From CAG-103 sp048217285 (GTDB taxonomy: Bacteria > Bacillota > Clostridia > Oscillospirales > Oscillospiraceae), in assembly GCA_048217285.1 (NCBI GenBank), contig DBFWVW010000113.1:1-23437 (forward strand): 23,437 nt of DNA, written 5' to 3'. Position 1 is the stretch's first letter; each line of letters opens with the position of its first letter. Of this stretch, positions 6,788-13,829 are shown one piece after another. The position numbers and the translations under genes are program-made. The notes beneath the pieces were generated by a model. It saw only the letters and a list, made by a program, of their open reading frames with translations. It made no database searches and had not been told where the DNA came from.

Positions 6788-8665
6788 TTATTTTTGCTTC
6801 TCATGGCTCTCGAGGTAGACCATCAGCGTCGCAATGTCGGCGGGGGAGACGCCGGAGATACGGCTGGCCTGACCAAGACTCGCAGGGCGGATGTCGTGGA
6901 GCTTCTGCCGCGCTTCGAGCCGCAGACAGGACACCTGCCGGTAATCCAGATCCGGCGGCAGCAGCCGCTCCTCGAGCCGGGTGAACTCCGCCACCTGCCG
7001 CAGCTGGCGCTGGATATAGCCCGCGTACTTGAGCCGGATCTCCGCCTGCTCGGTCACGACGCGCGGCAGCTCCGGCCGCGCGGGGTCGAACGGCGCGAGG
7101 TCGGCGTAGGTGATCTGCGGCCGGCGCAGAAGGTCGGCGAGACTCACGCCCGAGCTCGTCGGTGCGGTGCCGCGTGCGGTGAGCATTGCGGCGAGCGCGT
7201 CCGACGGGGCAAGGTGCGTCTTTTCCAGCCGGGCGCACTCGGCGTCCACCAGCCGGTATTTTTCCTGCACGGCGGCAAAGCGTTCATCCGATACCAGCCC
7301 GATCCGGTGGCCGATGGCGCTCAGGCGCTCGTCGGCGTTGTCCTGCCGATGCAGCAGGCGGTACTCTGAGCGGGAGGTCATGATGCGGTACGGCTCATTT
7401 GTGCCCTTCGTCACGAGATCGTCCACGAGCGTGCCGATGTACCCGTCCGAGCGGCGGAGGATCATCGGCTCGCGGCCCATCAGCTTCAGCGCCGCGTTCA
7501 CGCCCGCGACGAAGCCCTGCACGGCCGCTTCCTCATAGCCGGATGAGCCGTTGAACTGCCCAGCCCCGTAGAGACCGGGCACCTTCTTGGCCTCCAGCGT
7601 CGGCAGCAGCTCCGTCGGGTCCACGCAGTCATACTCGATCGCGTAGGCGCAGCGGGTCATCTCCGCGTGCTCAAGTCCCGGCAGCGTGTACAGCATGGCG
7701 ACCTGCACATCCTCCGGCAGAGAGGAGGAGAAGCCCTGAATATAGAGCTCTTCCGTGTCGAGCCCCATGGGTTCAATAAACAGCTGGTGGCGCGGCTTGT
7801 CCGGGAAGGTCATGATCTTCGTCTCGATCGACGGGCAGTAGCGCGGGCCGACGCCCTCGATCACGCCGGAGTAGATCGGGCTGCGGTCGAGGTTTGCGCG
7901 GATGATGGCGTGCGTGCGCTCGTTGGTATAGGTGAGGTAGCACACGGCTTTGTTTTCGACCGGGTGCGTGGTGGAAAACGAAAACGGCTCGATCTCTGCG
8001 TCGCCCGGCTGCAGCTCCATGCGCGAGAAGTCCACCGTGCGCGCGTTCACGCGCGGCGGCGTGCCGGTCTTGAACCGGCGCATACGCAGCCCCAGCGCTT
8101 TGCAGGATTCCGCCAGCGGGCCCGCGGCGGCCAGCCCGTCAGGGCCGGAGTCGCGCAGCACATCGCCCACGATCGTGCGCCCGTGCAGATACGTGCCGGT
8201 CGCGAGCACGGCCGCGCGGCAGCGGTAGACAGCCCCGTTTGCCGTCACGGCGGCGCTGACGCGGCCACCCTCCGTCTCGATGGCCACAATCTCCGCCTGC
8301 TTGACGCGCAGGTTCGGCTGCAGCTCCAGCGTGTGCTTCATCACGGCCTGATATTTCCGCCGGTCGGCCTGCGCACGCAGCGAGTGCACGGCCGGCCCCT
8401 TGCCGCGGTTGAGCATCCGGTACTGGATGCAGGCCTGATCGGCCGCGCGCGCCATCTCCCCGCCGAGCGCATCGAGCTCGCGCACGAGATGCCCTTTGCC
8501 CGTTCCGCCGATGGCGGGGTTGCAGGGCATATTGCCGATGGCATCCATATTGATCGTAAAACAGACGGTGTCCAGCCCCAGCCGTGCGGCAGCCAGCGCG
8601 GCCTCAATGCCCGCGTGGCCCGCACCGACAACAGCGACGTCGCAGCTTCCGGCGTCATAACGCAT
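6788..8665 (-). CDS. mnmG: tRNA uridine-5-carboxymethylaminomethyl(34) synthesis enzyme MnmG (GidA)
   Basis: A 625-aa FAD protein, the usual length for MnmG. With MnmE it adds the carboxymethylaminomethyl group to U34 of certain tRNAs. The FAD-binding GxGxxG is VVGAGHAG (residues 12-19). The family block MPCNPAIGGTGKGHLVREL (about 45-63) and a C-terminal all-helical tRNA/MnmE-binding region ending near NIATLMVYLE-like sequence are present. The start is ATG 8665 with GGAGGG 9 nt upstream; the longer frame to 8944 would overlap the divergent promoter region and has no matching site. No mnmE or rsmG lies beside it here. It has its own promoter and terminator, and divergent transcription from the amino-acid uptake operon. 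Confidence 0.97.
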   Translation of the reverse strand: MRYDAGSCDVAVVGAGHAGIEAALAAARLGLDTVCFTINMDAIGNMPCNPAIGGTGKGHLVRELDALGGEMARAADQACIQYRMLNRGKGPAVHSLRAQADRRKYQAVMKHTLELQPNLRVKQAEIVAIETEGGRVSAAVTANGAVYRCRAAVLATGTYLHGRTIVGDVLRDSGPDGLAAAGPLAESCKALGLRMRRFKTGTPPRVNARTVDFSRMELQPGDAEIEPFSFSTTHPVENKAVCYLTYTNERTHAIIRANLDRSPIYSGVIEGVGPRYCPSIETKIMTFPDKPRHQLFIEPMGLDTEELYIQGFSSSLPEDVQVAMLYTLPGLEHAEMTRCAYAIEYDCVDPTELLPTLEAKKVPGLYGAGQFNGSSGYEEAAVQGFVAGVNAALKLMGREPMILRRSDGYIGTLVDDLVTKGTNEPYRIMTSRSEYRLLHRQDNADERLSAIGHRIGLVSDERFAAVQEKYRLVDAECARLEKTHLAPSDALAAMLTARGTAPTSSGVSLADLLRRPQITYADLAPFDPARPELPRVVTEQAEIRLKYAGYIQRQLRQVAEFTRLEERLLPPDLDYRQVSCLRLEARQKLHDIRPASLGQASRISGVSPADIATLMVYLESHEKQK

Positions 8666-8708
8666 GACGAGATCCCTCCGGATTCCTATAGAATAACAAC
8701 AACTTTTT

Positions 8709-8737
8709 ATTCTACCCGTTTCGCGCCCCAAATGCAA
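8709..8737 (-). promoter_or_regulatory. sigmaA promoter of mnmG
   Basis: On the minus strand TTGCAT (8737-8732) and TAGAAT (8714-8709) are separated by 17 bp, about 44 nt from the mnmG start codon. Confidence 0.75.
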
Positions 8738-8768
8738 GAGCGGCAGTGCGCATCCACGGCCGAAAACG

Positions 8769-8789
8769 GTTGTGCAGTATCTGCACAAC
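8769..8789. promoter_or_regulatory. Perfect palindrome upstream of the amino-acid uptake operon, candidate operator
   Basis: A 9-bp perfect inverted repeat (GTTGTGCAG, 8769-8777; CTGCACAAC, 8781-8789) around a TAT centre. It lies 17 bp upstream of the -35 box of the binding-protein promoter and 31 bp behind the mnmG -35 box. No U-tract follows on the plus strand, so an operator is more likely than a terminator. Confidence 0.45.
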
Positions 8790-8806
8790 AAAATGCAAAA
8801 AAGGTA

Positions 8807-8834
8807 TTGCTTTATCGTGCTAATGTGATAATAT
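8807..8834 (+). promoter_or_regulatory. sigmaA promoter of the amino-acid uptake operon
   Basis: TTGCTT (8807-8812) and TAATAT (8829-8834) are 16 bp apart. The predicted leader is about 45 nt, ending in a GAAGGAG ribosome site before ATG 8887. Confidence 0.65.
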
Positions 8835-8886
8835 AACAGTGTGCTAACAAGCAAAAAGAAAATTTGAGATATGAAGGAGAAACGAC

Positions 8887-9732
8887 ATGAAAAAGATGAC
8901 CAAAGTGCTCTCACTGGTGCTCGCACTGGTGATGTGCCTGGCACTGTGTGCCTGCGGCAAGAAGGACGCCGGCTATAAGATGCTCGACGAGAAAGTCTCC
9001 ACCGAGCAGTACGCCATCGGCTTCAAGAAGGGCAACACCGAGCTGCGCGACGCCGTGCAGGCCGCCCTCTTCCAGCTCTATAAGGACGGCAAGGTCGAAG
9101 AGATCGCCAAGAAGTACTCGGATTACAATCTCGATGCGATGCTCTGCCTTGACAAGCAGACCGAGACCACGTTTGACGCCGCTCAGGCGAGCGACGAGTT
9201 CAAGGCCCGCACGACCTTCACCGTCGGCTTCGATGCCGAGTATCCTCCGTATGGCTACATGGGCGCGGACGGCGAATACACCGGCTTTGACCTCGACCTG
9301 GCGCAGGCCGTGTGCGATATCTACAACTGGGAGCTCGTCAAGACCCCCATTGACTGGGACACCAAGGACGTCATCCTCAACGCCGGTCAGATCGACTGCA
9401 TCTGGAATGGCTTCACGATGACCGGCCGCGAAGACAGCTACACGTTCAGTGTGCCGTACATTGACAACAGCATCGTCGTCGTCACGCTCGACAACTCCGG
9501 CATCAACTCCCTCGCGGACCTCAAGGACAAGACCGTCATTGCGCAGGCCGGCTCCTCCGCGCTGAGCGCACTGGAAGATCCGGACGGCGCCAAGGATCTG
9601 GCAGATACCTTCAAGGAACTGCAGCAGACGCCTGACTACAACACCGCCATGATGAACCTCAAATCCGGTCTGGTGGATGCGGTCGCCATCGACATCGGCG
9701 TCGCCCAGTACTACCTGAGCCAGCAGGGCTAA
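8887..9732 (+). CDS. Amino-acid ABC transporter substrate-binding lipoprotein, circularly permuted SBP_bac_3
   Basis: A 281-aa lipoprotein with a signal peptide and lipobox LCAC (lipidated Cys23). It should capture a polar amino acid for the permease and ATPase that follow. The order of parts is unusual. Residues 30-80 (MLDEKVSTEQYAIGFKKGN..., ending KVEEIAKKYS) match what is normally the C-terminal end of this family. A linker (81-107) follows, then the normal N-terminal lobe (108-195, with GFDAEYPPYGYMG and GFDLDLAQAV). The second lobe (196-268, KTVIAQAGSSA) comes last, and the protein ends at DIGVAQYYLSQQG just after the second hinge. Ligand residues look intact: Arg181 (TGREDSYTFS) for the carboxylate and Asp269 for the amino group. 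It is not a truncation, because every piece is present once. Confidence 0.93.
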   Translation: MKKMTKVLSLVLALVMCLALCACGKKDAGYKMLDEKVSTEQYAIGFKKGNTELRDAVQAALFQLYKDGKVEEIAKKYSDYNLDAMLCLDKQTETTFDAAQASDEFKARTTFTVGFDAEYPPYGYMGADGEYTGFDLDLAQAVCDIYNWELVKTPIDWDTKDVILNAGQIDCIWNGFTMTGREDSYTFSVPYIDNSIVVVTLDNSGINSLADLKDKTVIAQAGSSALSALEDPDGAKDLADTFKELQQTPDYNTAMMNLKSGLVDAVAIDIGVAQYYLSQQG

Positions 9733-9762
9733 GGTCCGTCAACACATATCAGAATCTGCTCC

Positions 9763-9793
9763 AAAGGACGGCGAAGTCACTTCGCCGCCCTTT
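9763..9793 (+). ncRNA. Intercistronic hairpin between binding-protein and permease genes
   Basis: A long stem (AAAGG plus CGGCGAAG pairing with CTTCGCCG plus CCTTT, one internal A/C mismatch, TCA loop) without a clear U-tract. Such hairpins often protect the binding-protein mRNA or cause partial termination, so that the binding protein is made in excess over the membrane subunits. Confidence 0.6.
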
Positions 9794-9821
9794 GCCGCGG
9801 TTTCGGGAAAGGTAGGAAACC

Positions 9822-10472
9822 ATGTCATTTTCCATGATCTGCATCCAGCTGCTCAAGGGTCTCGGCTCCACGTGCCTGATCTTCGCGCTCACACTGCTGC
9901 TGTCGCTGCCGCTGGGTCTGCTGGTGTGCTTTGGGCGGATGTCCCGCTTCAAGCCCCTGCAATATGTTGTTCGCTTCTTCATTTCCATTCTGCGCGGCAC
10001 ACCGCTCATGCTGCAGCTGATCGTGGTGTGCTTTGCGCCGTTTTATGTCTTTGGCATGAAGCTCACGTCGAGCTGGACGTTCGCCGCGCTCATCATCGGC
10101 TTCGTCATCAACTACGCGGCCTATTTTGCCGAGATCTACCGCGGCGGCATCGAGTCCATCCCCACCGGCCAGTATGAGGCGGCCGAGGTGCTTGGCTACA
10201 CGCGCGGGCAGACGTTCGGGCGCATCATTCTGCCGCAGATGGTCAAGCGCGTGCTGCCGCCGGTTACAAACGAGGTCATCACCCTCGTGAAGGACACGTC
10301 GCTGGCGTTCGTGCTCTCTTATGCCGAGATGTTCACCATCGCCAAGCGCGTGGCCAACTCCATCAGCAGCGTCATGCCGCTGTTCGTCGCGGGCCTGTTC
10401 TACTTTGTGTTCAACGCGATCGTGGCCTGGGCGATGGAGAAGATCGAAAAGCGCCTGAGCTATTATCACTGA
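9822..10472 (+). CDS. Amino-acid ABC transporter permease, HisM/GlnP family
   Basis: A 216-aa inner-membrane subunit with about five TM segments. The EAA loop is clear (YEAAEVLGYTRGQTFGRIILPQ region, roughly residues 124-145), where the ATPase docks. The motif SILRGTPLMLQL (about 55-66) is characteristic of the polar amino-acid permease family. The start is ATG 9822 behind GGTAGG. It lies between the binding protein and the ATPase genes, 15 nt before the latter. With one permease gene, the complex is probably a homodimer. Confidence 0.95.
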   Translation: MSFSMICIQLLKGLGSTCLIFALTLLLSLPLGLLVCFGRMSRFKPLQYVVRFFISILRGTPLMLQLIVVCFAPFYVFGMKLTSSWTFAALIIGFVINYAAYFAEIYRGGIESIPTGQYEAAEVLGYTRGQTFGRIILPQMVKRVLPPVTNEVITLVKDTSLAFVLSYAEMFTIAKRVANSISSVMPLFVAGLFYFVFNAIVAWAMEKIEKRLSYYH

Positions 10473-10487
10473 TCGGAGGGAGACACC

Positions 10488-11255
10488 ATGCCAGTACTGG
10501 AACTGAACCATATTCGCAAGCGCTTCGGCGACCTGGAAGTGCTGCAGGACATCTCGCTCTCGGTCGAAAAGGGCGAGGTCGTGGCCATCATCGGCCCGAG
10601 CGGCAGCGGCAAATCCACGCTGCTGCGCTGCGCCACGCTGCTCGAGCGCATCGACTCCGGCGAGGTCTGCTTTGACGGGCAGTACGCCGCGCGCACGGGC
10701 GACGACGGCGCCGCCGTCTACGCCGACAAGGCGGAGCTGAAAAAGATCCGCAACTATTTCGGCCTTGTTTTTCAGCAGTTCAATCTCTTTCCGCACTACT
10801 CCGTGCTCAAAAACGTCATGGACGCGCCCATCTGCGTCCAGAAGCGCGACCGGGCGGAGGTCGAGGCATCTGCGCGCAAGACGCTCGAGAAAATGGGCCT
10901 CGGCGACAAGGCCGATGCCTATCCGTGCCAGCTCTCCGGCGGCCAGCAGCAGCGCGTGGCCATCGCGCGCGCACTGGAGATGAACCCCGAGATCCTGTTT
11001 TTCGACGAGCCGACCTCCGCGCTCGACCCCGAGCTTACGGGCGAGGTGCTCAAAGTCATCCGCGCCCTCGCCGAGGAGCACATGACCATGGTCATCGTCA
11101 CGCACGAGATGGCCTTTGCCCGCGCCGTGGCCGATAAGGTCATCTTCATGGACGGCGGCGTCATCGTCGAGCAGGGCGCGCCCGAGCAGGTCTTTGGCGA
11201 CACGCAGCAGGCGCGCACAAAGCAGTTCCTCGCGCGCTACAATGAGCAGCCGTGA
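10488..11255 (+). CDS. Amino-acid ABC transporter ATP-binding protein, GlnQ/HisP family
   Basis: A 255-aa ATPase of the polar amino-acid uptake family. Walker A is GPSGSGKST (residues 36-44), the Q-loop lies in FQQFNLFPHYSVLKNVM, the signature is LSGGQQQR, Walker B is ILFFDEPTSALDPE, and the switch histidine is in VIVTHEMAFA. The insert between Walker A and the Q-loop (about residues 65-80, rich in Asp and Ala) is slightly longer than in GlnQ. The start is ATG 10488 with GGAGGG upstream. It is the last gene of the operon that starts at 8887; a terminator follows. Confidence 0.96.
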   Translation: MPVLELNHIRKRFGDLEVLQDISLSVEKGEVVAIIGPSGSGKSTLLRCATLLERIDSGEVCFDGQYAARTGDDGAAVYADKAELKKIRNYFGLVFQQFNLFPHYSVLKNVMDAPICVQKRDRAEVEASARKTLEKMGLGDKADAYPCQLSGGQQQRVAIARALEMNPEILFFDEPTSALDPELTGEVLKVIRALAEEHMTMVIVTHEMAFARAVADKVIFMDGGVIVEQGAPEQVFGDTQQARTKQFLARYNEQP

Positions 11256-11287
11256 CAAAAATGTAAGAGAAAATTCAGCTTTTCCCT

Positions 11288-11317
11288 CTTGCACGGCTGT
11301 GCAAGATTCGGTATGAT
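11288..11317 (+). promoter_or_regulatory. sigmaA promoter of the second binding lipoprotein, with overlapping inverted repeat
   Basis: TTGCAC (11289-11294) and TATGAT (11312-11317) are 17 bp apart. A perfect 7-bp inverted repeat (CTTGCAC 11288-11294, GTGCAAG 11299-11305) overlaps the -35 box, a good place for a repressor. The promoter lies inside the intergenic space and ends exactly where the terminator hairpin of the upstream operon begins. Confidence 0.65.
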
Positions 11318-11349
11318 AAAAAGCGCATCGGGTTCCGGTGCGCTTTTTT
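11318..11349 (+). terminator. Terminator of the amino-acid uptake operon
   Basis: An 8-pair stem GCGCATCG/CGGTGCGC extended by AAAA/TTTT, with six T at the end. It directly follows the promoter at 11288-11317, so a transcript starting there would begin inside the left arm and escape the full hairpin. Confidence 0.8.
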
Positions 11350-11374
11350 GATTTTCATTTCGGGAGGGCTTCCC

Positions 11375-12193
11375 TTGAAGCATACAAAACGGATCGCGGC
11401 GCTGCTGCTCGCGCTCGCGCTGTGTTTTTCCTTCACGGCGTGCAGCAAGACGGTCGGCAGCTACCGCGTGGTCAAAACGCTCGGTACGGAGCAGTTTCGC
11501 ATCGGCTTTCGCGACGGGGATCAGGCGGCGGTGTATGTCAATGCCGCGCTCAAGGTCCTTGCGGCCGACGGGACGATCCACAGCCTCGCGCTCAAGTGGT
11601 TTGGCACGGATGATACAACGTTTGACAGCGACGCCAATGCGCTCGACGCGCTTGGCGACATTCCGCAGCGCACGTTCATCATGGGCCTGAACGAGGAGCG
11701 CTTTCCCATGAGCTATGCCGATGGCGACGGTTACAGCGGCTTTGACGTCGAGCTCGCACAGGCAGTCTGCGCCCGCCTTGGCTGGACGCTGCAGTATCAA
11801 CCGATCTCGAACCAGAACGCCTATGTCGAGCTCTCAAGCGGCAATGTGGACTGCGCCTGGGGCGGCATGGTGCTCGAGCAGGCCGACAGTAAGGACGGCA
11901 AGAAAAAGCAGAAGATGACGCTCACTGCACCCTATCTGGAAAATGCGCTGCAGCTCATTGTGCGCGGGGACTCCAAATACCGCACGGCGGGCAGCCTCAA
12001 GGGCACGACTGTCCTGCTCGGCACGGACGAGACGTATATGACCGCACTCTCGGCCAATGACAAGCTCATGAAAGCTTTCGGCGCGGCCCAGCGTGTCACC
12101 GGCGGGTCGAAGGCCTGCTTTGAGGCGCTATCGGCCGGAGAATGCGCCGCCATCGTGGCCGACAGCACGGCGCTCGCTTACTACACGCACTGA
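11375..12193 (+). CDS. Second substrate-binding lipoprotein, circularly permuted SBP_bac_3, divergent
   Basis: A 272-aa lipoprotein (lipobox FTAC, Cys23) with the same permuted order as the protein encoded at 8887. The normally C-terminal segment comes first (residues 30-77, TLGTEQFRIGFRDGD then ALKWFG). The linker is 78-98, the normal N-terminal lobe 99-190 (FIMGLNEERFPMSYADG, GFDVELAQAV), and the second lobe 191-262. It stops just after the second hinge (VADSTALAYYTH). TTG 11375 is the start: GGGAGG lies 7 nt upstream, and no ATG fits. Oddities: the ligand-carboxylate Arg (Arg181 in the first copy) is absent here (ADSKDGKKKQ), and YPPYGYM has become FPMSYA, so it likely binds something else or a different way. 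It has its own promoter and terminator and no private permease; it may share the neighbouring one. Confidence 0.9.
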   Translation: MKHTKRIAALLLALALCFSFTACSKTVGSYRVVKTLGTEQFRIGFRDGDQAAVYVNAALKVLAADGTIHSLALKWFGTDDTTFDSDANALDALGDIPQRTFIMGLNEERFPMSYADGDGYSGFDVELAQAVCARLGWTLQYQPISNQNAYVELSSGNVDCAWGGMVLEQADSKDGKKKQKMTLTAPYLENALQLIVRGDSKYRTAGSLKGTTVLLGTDETYMTALSANDKLMKAFGAAQRVTGGSKACFEALSAGECAAIVADSTALAYYTH

Positions 12194-12199
12194 CGTCTG

Positions 12200-12231
12200 C
12201 CGCCCGCGCGAGGCTCTGCGCGGGCGGTTTT
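12200..12231 (+). terminator. Terminator of the second binding-lipoprotein gene
   Basis: A perfect 10-bp stem (12200-12209 with 12218-12227) followed by TTTT, beginning 6 nt after the stop codon. Confidence 0.9.
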
Positions 12232-12285
12232 CCGTGTATCTGCGGCATCCTCGGCGCGTTTTTTCGTCCGGATTCGCAAAAAGGG

Positions 12286-12315
12286 TTCCCGCTTTCGCGT
12301 CAACTGTGCTATACT
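12286..12315 (+). promoter_or_regulatory. Probable promoter of the flippase-like gene
   Basis: A good -10 (TATACT, 12310-12315) with a weak -35 (TTCCCG, 12286-12291) at 18 bp. Predicted transcription begins near 12322, which supports ATG 12383 over the upstream in-frame start at 12320. Confidence 0.5.
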
Positions 12316-12382
12316 ATTTTTGTCTGCGCCTGCCGAACCGGCGGAATTTTTCACTTGCGCGGGCAGAAACACAGGTACGCCT

Positions 12383-13795
12383 ATGTCGAACAGCAACAAC
12401 AAATACAAAACCCTCGTGTCCAACACCATGCTCATCAGCCTCGGCACCTTCGGCAGCAAGCTGCTGGTGTTTTTCATGGTGCGTTTTTACACGAGCTACC
12501 TCACCCCAGCGGACTACGGCACCGCCGATCTCATCACGCAGACGGCCAATCTGCTCTTCCCGCTCATCAGCCTCGGCATTACGGACGGTGTGTTCCGCTT
12601 TGCCGTGGACCACACCGAGCAGCGGCGCAACATCTTCTCCGTCGGCGTGTATACGACGCTCGCGGGCGCTGTGCTGCTCGTGGCCATTTTGCCGCTGCTG
12701 GGGCTCGTCCCGCAGTTTGATGGGTTTCTCTGGCTCATCGCGCTCTATACGATGTGCTCGTGCATCCACTCGCTGTGCGCGCAGTTTGTGCGCGCCGAGG
12801 GGCACACGGCGCTCTTCGCCGTGCAGGGTATGCTCAACACCCTACTCGTCATCGGGCTGAACGTGCTCTTCCTCGTCGGTCTGCGCATGGGCATTACGGG
12901 TTATGTGCTCTCGGTCGCGCTGGCGGATCTGGCGTGCACGCTGTTTTTGTTCGTGCGCGAGCGGCTCTGGCGCCAGCTCATGCTCCGCCCGGGCTGGGCG
13001 GCTGCGCGCGAGATGCTGGCCTACAGCATCCCCATGATCCCGACAACGGTGTTCTGGTGGATCACGAGCGTGTCCGACCGCTATATGGTCTCGGCCTACC
13101 TCGGCGTGGACGCCAACGGTATTTACGCCGTGTCCTACAAGATGCCGACGATCCTGTCGCTCGTGTCGGGCATTTTCATGGAGGCGTGGCAGTTTTCTGC
13201 CGTCTCGGAGGCGCAGGGCAGCCGGCGCGAGCATATCCGCTTCTTCTCGAAGGTCTGGTGCTCGTTCCAGTCGGTGATGTTCCTTGCCGGCGCGTGCATC
13301 ATCGCCTTCGCCGTGCCGGAGATCCATGTGCTCACGACCGAGCAGTATTACGGCGCGTGGCTGTACGTACCGGTGCTCGGCATGGCGATGGTCTTTTCCG
13401 CGTTCGTGAGCTATCTCGGCAGCGTCTACATGGTCGAAAAGCGCAGCAACCGTACGTTCGTCACATCTATGATCGGCGCGCTGCTCAATGTCGCGCTCAA
13501 CTTCCTGCTCATCCCGTCAAAGCTCGGCGTGCAGGGCGCGGCCATCGCCACGTGCGTGAGCTATTTTGTCGTGTTTGTCATCCGGGCGGTGGATGCGCGC
13601 AAGTTCATCCCGTTCCGGTTTTATGCCGTCGGCGTCACGGAAAACTGCATCCTGCTGACGGTGCAGACGCTCTTTATCGTCCTGCAGCTTCCAGGCTGGA
13701 AGCTCGCGCAGGCGGCGTGCATTGCGCTGCTGCTCCTGCTCAACCGCAAGCCGCTCATGGCCGGCGCGGAGAAGATCATCCATTTCCGCCGCTGA
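12383..13795 (+). CDS. Polysaccharide/lipid-linked oligosaccharide flippase, MOP superfamily (Wzx/MurJ-like)
   Basis: A 470-aa polytopic protein with about 12-14 hydrophobic segments. The N-terminal pattern (NTMLISLGTFGSKLLVFFMV, then TPADYGTADL) is typical of Wzx-type flippases, where Y-G-x-ad follows TM1. The WWITSVSDRYMV region near residue 220 and the C-terminal stretch LNVALNFLLIPSKLGVQGAA (polysaccharide-synthesis C-terminal domain) also match. Members flip lipid-linked sugars across the membrane. No glycosyltransferases lie alongside, so the substrate is open; MurJ-like and teichoic or capsule roles are alternatives. ATG 12383 has only a weak ribosome site (CAGG). Only 34 nt separate it from the next gene, with which it may be co-transcribed. 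Confidence 0.85.
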   Translation: MSNSNNKYKTLVSNTMLISLGTFGSKLLVFFMVRFYTSYLTPADYGTADLITQTANLLFPLISLGITDGVFRFAVDHTEQRRNIFSVGVYTTLAGAVLLVAILPLLGLVPQFDGFLWLIALYTMCSCIHSLCAQFVRAEGHTALFAVQGMLNTLLVIGLNVLFLVGLRMGITGYVLSVALADLACTLFLFVRERLWRQLMLRPGWAAAREMLAYSIPMIPTTVFWWITSVSDRYMVSAYLGVDANGIYAVSYKMPTILSLVSGIFMEAWQFSAVSEAQGSRREHIRFFSKVWCSFQSVMFLAGACIIAFAVPEIHVLTTEQYYGAWLYVPVLGMAMVFSAFVSYLGSVYMVEKRSNRTFVTSMIGALLNVALNFLLIPSKLGVQGAAIATCVSYFVVFVIRAVDARKFIPFRFYAVGVTENCILLTVQTLFIVLQLPGWKLAQAACIALLLLLNRKPLMAGAEKIIHFRR

Positions 13796-13829
13796 CGTTT
13801 TGACACATTTTTTCTGGAGGATTCGTAAT

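Noticed and set aside
8666..8944. N-terminal extension of MnmG to 8944
   Set aside because: It would cover a consensus mnmG promoter and the divergent promoter, and the family begins at M-x-Y-D.
8887..9732. Reading the binding protein as C-terminally truncated or as a pseudogene because it ends at the second hinge
   Set aside because: The missing C-terminal part is present once at the N-terminus, and the second diverged copy has the same order and end.
9825..11294. Minus-strand frame opposite the permease and ATPase genes
   Set aside because: Shadow frame; it crosses two well-supported genes and a promoter.
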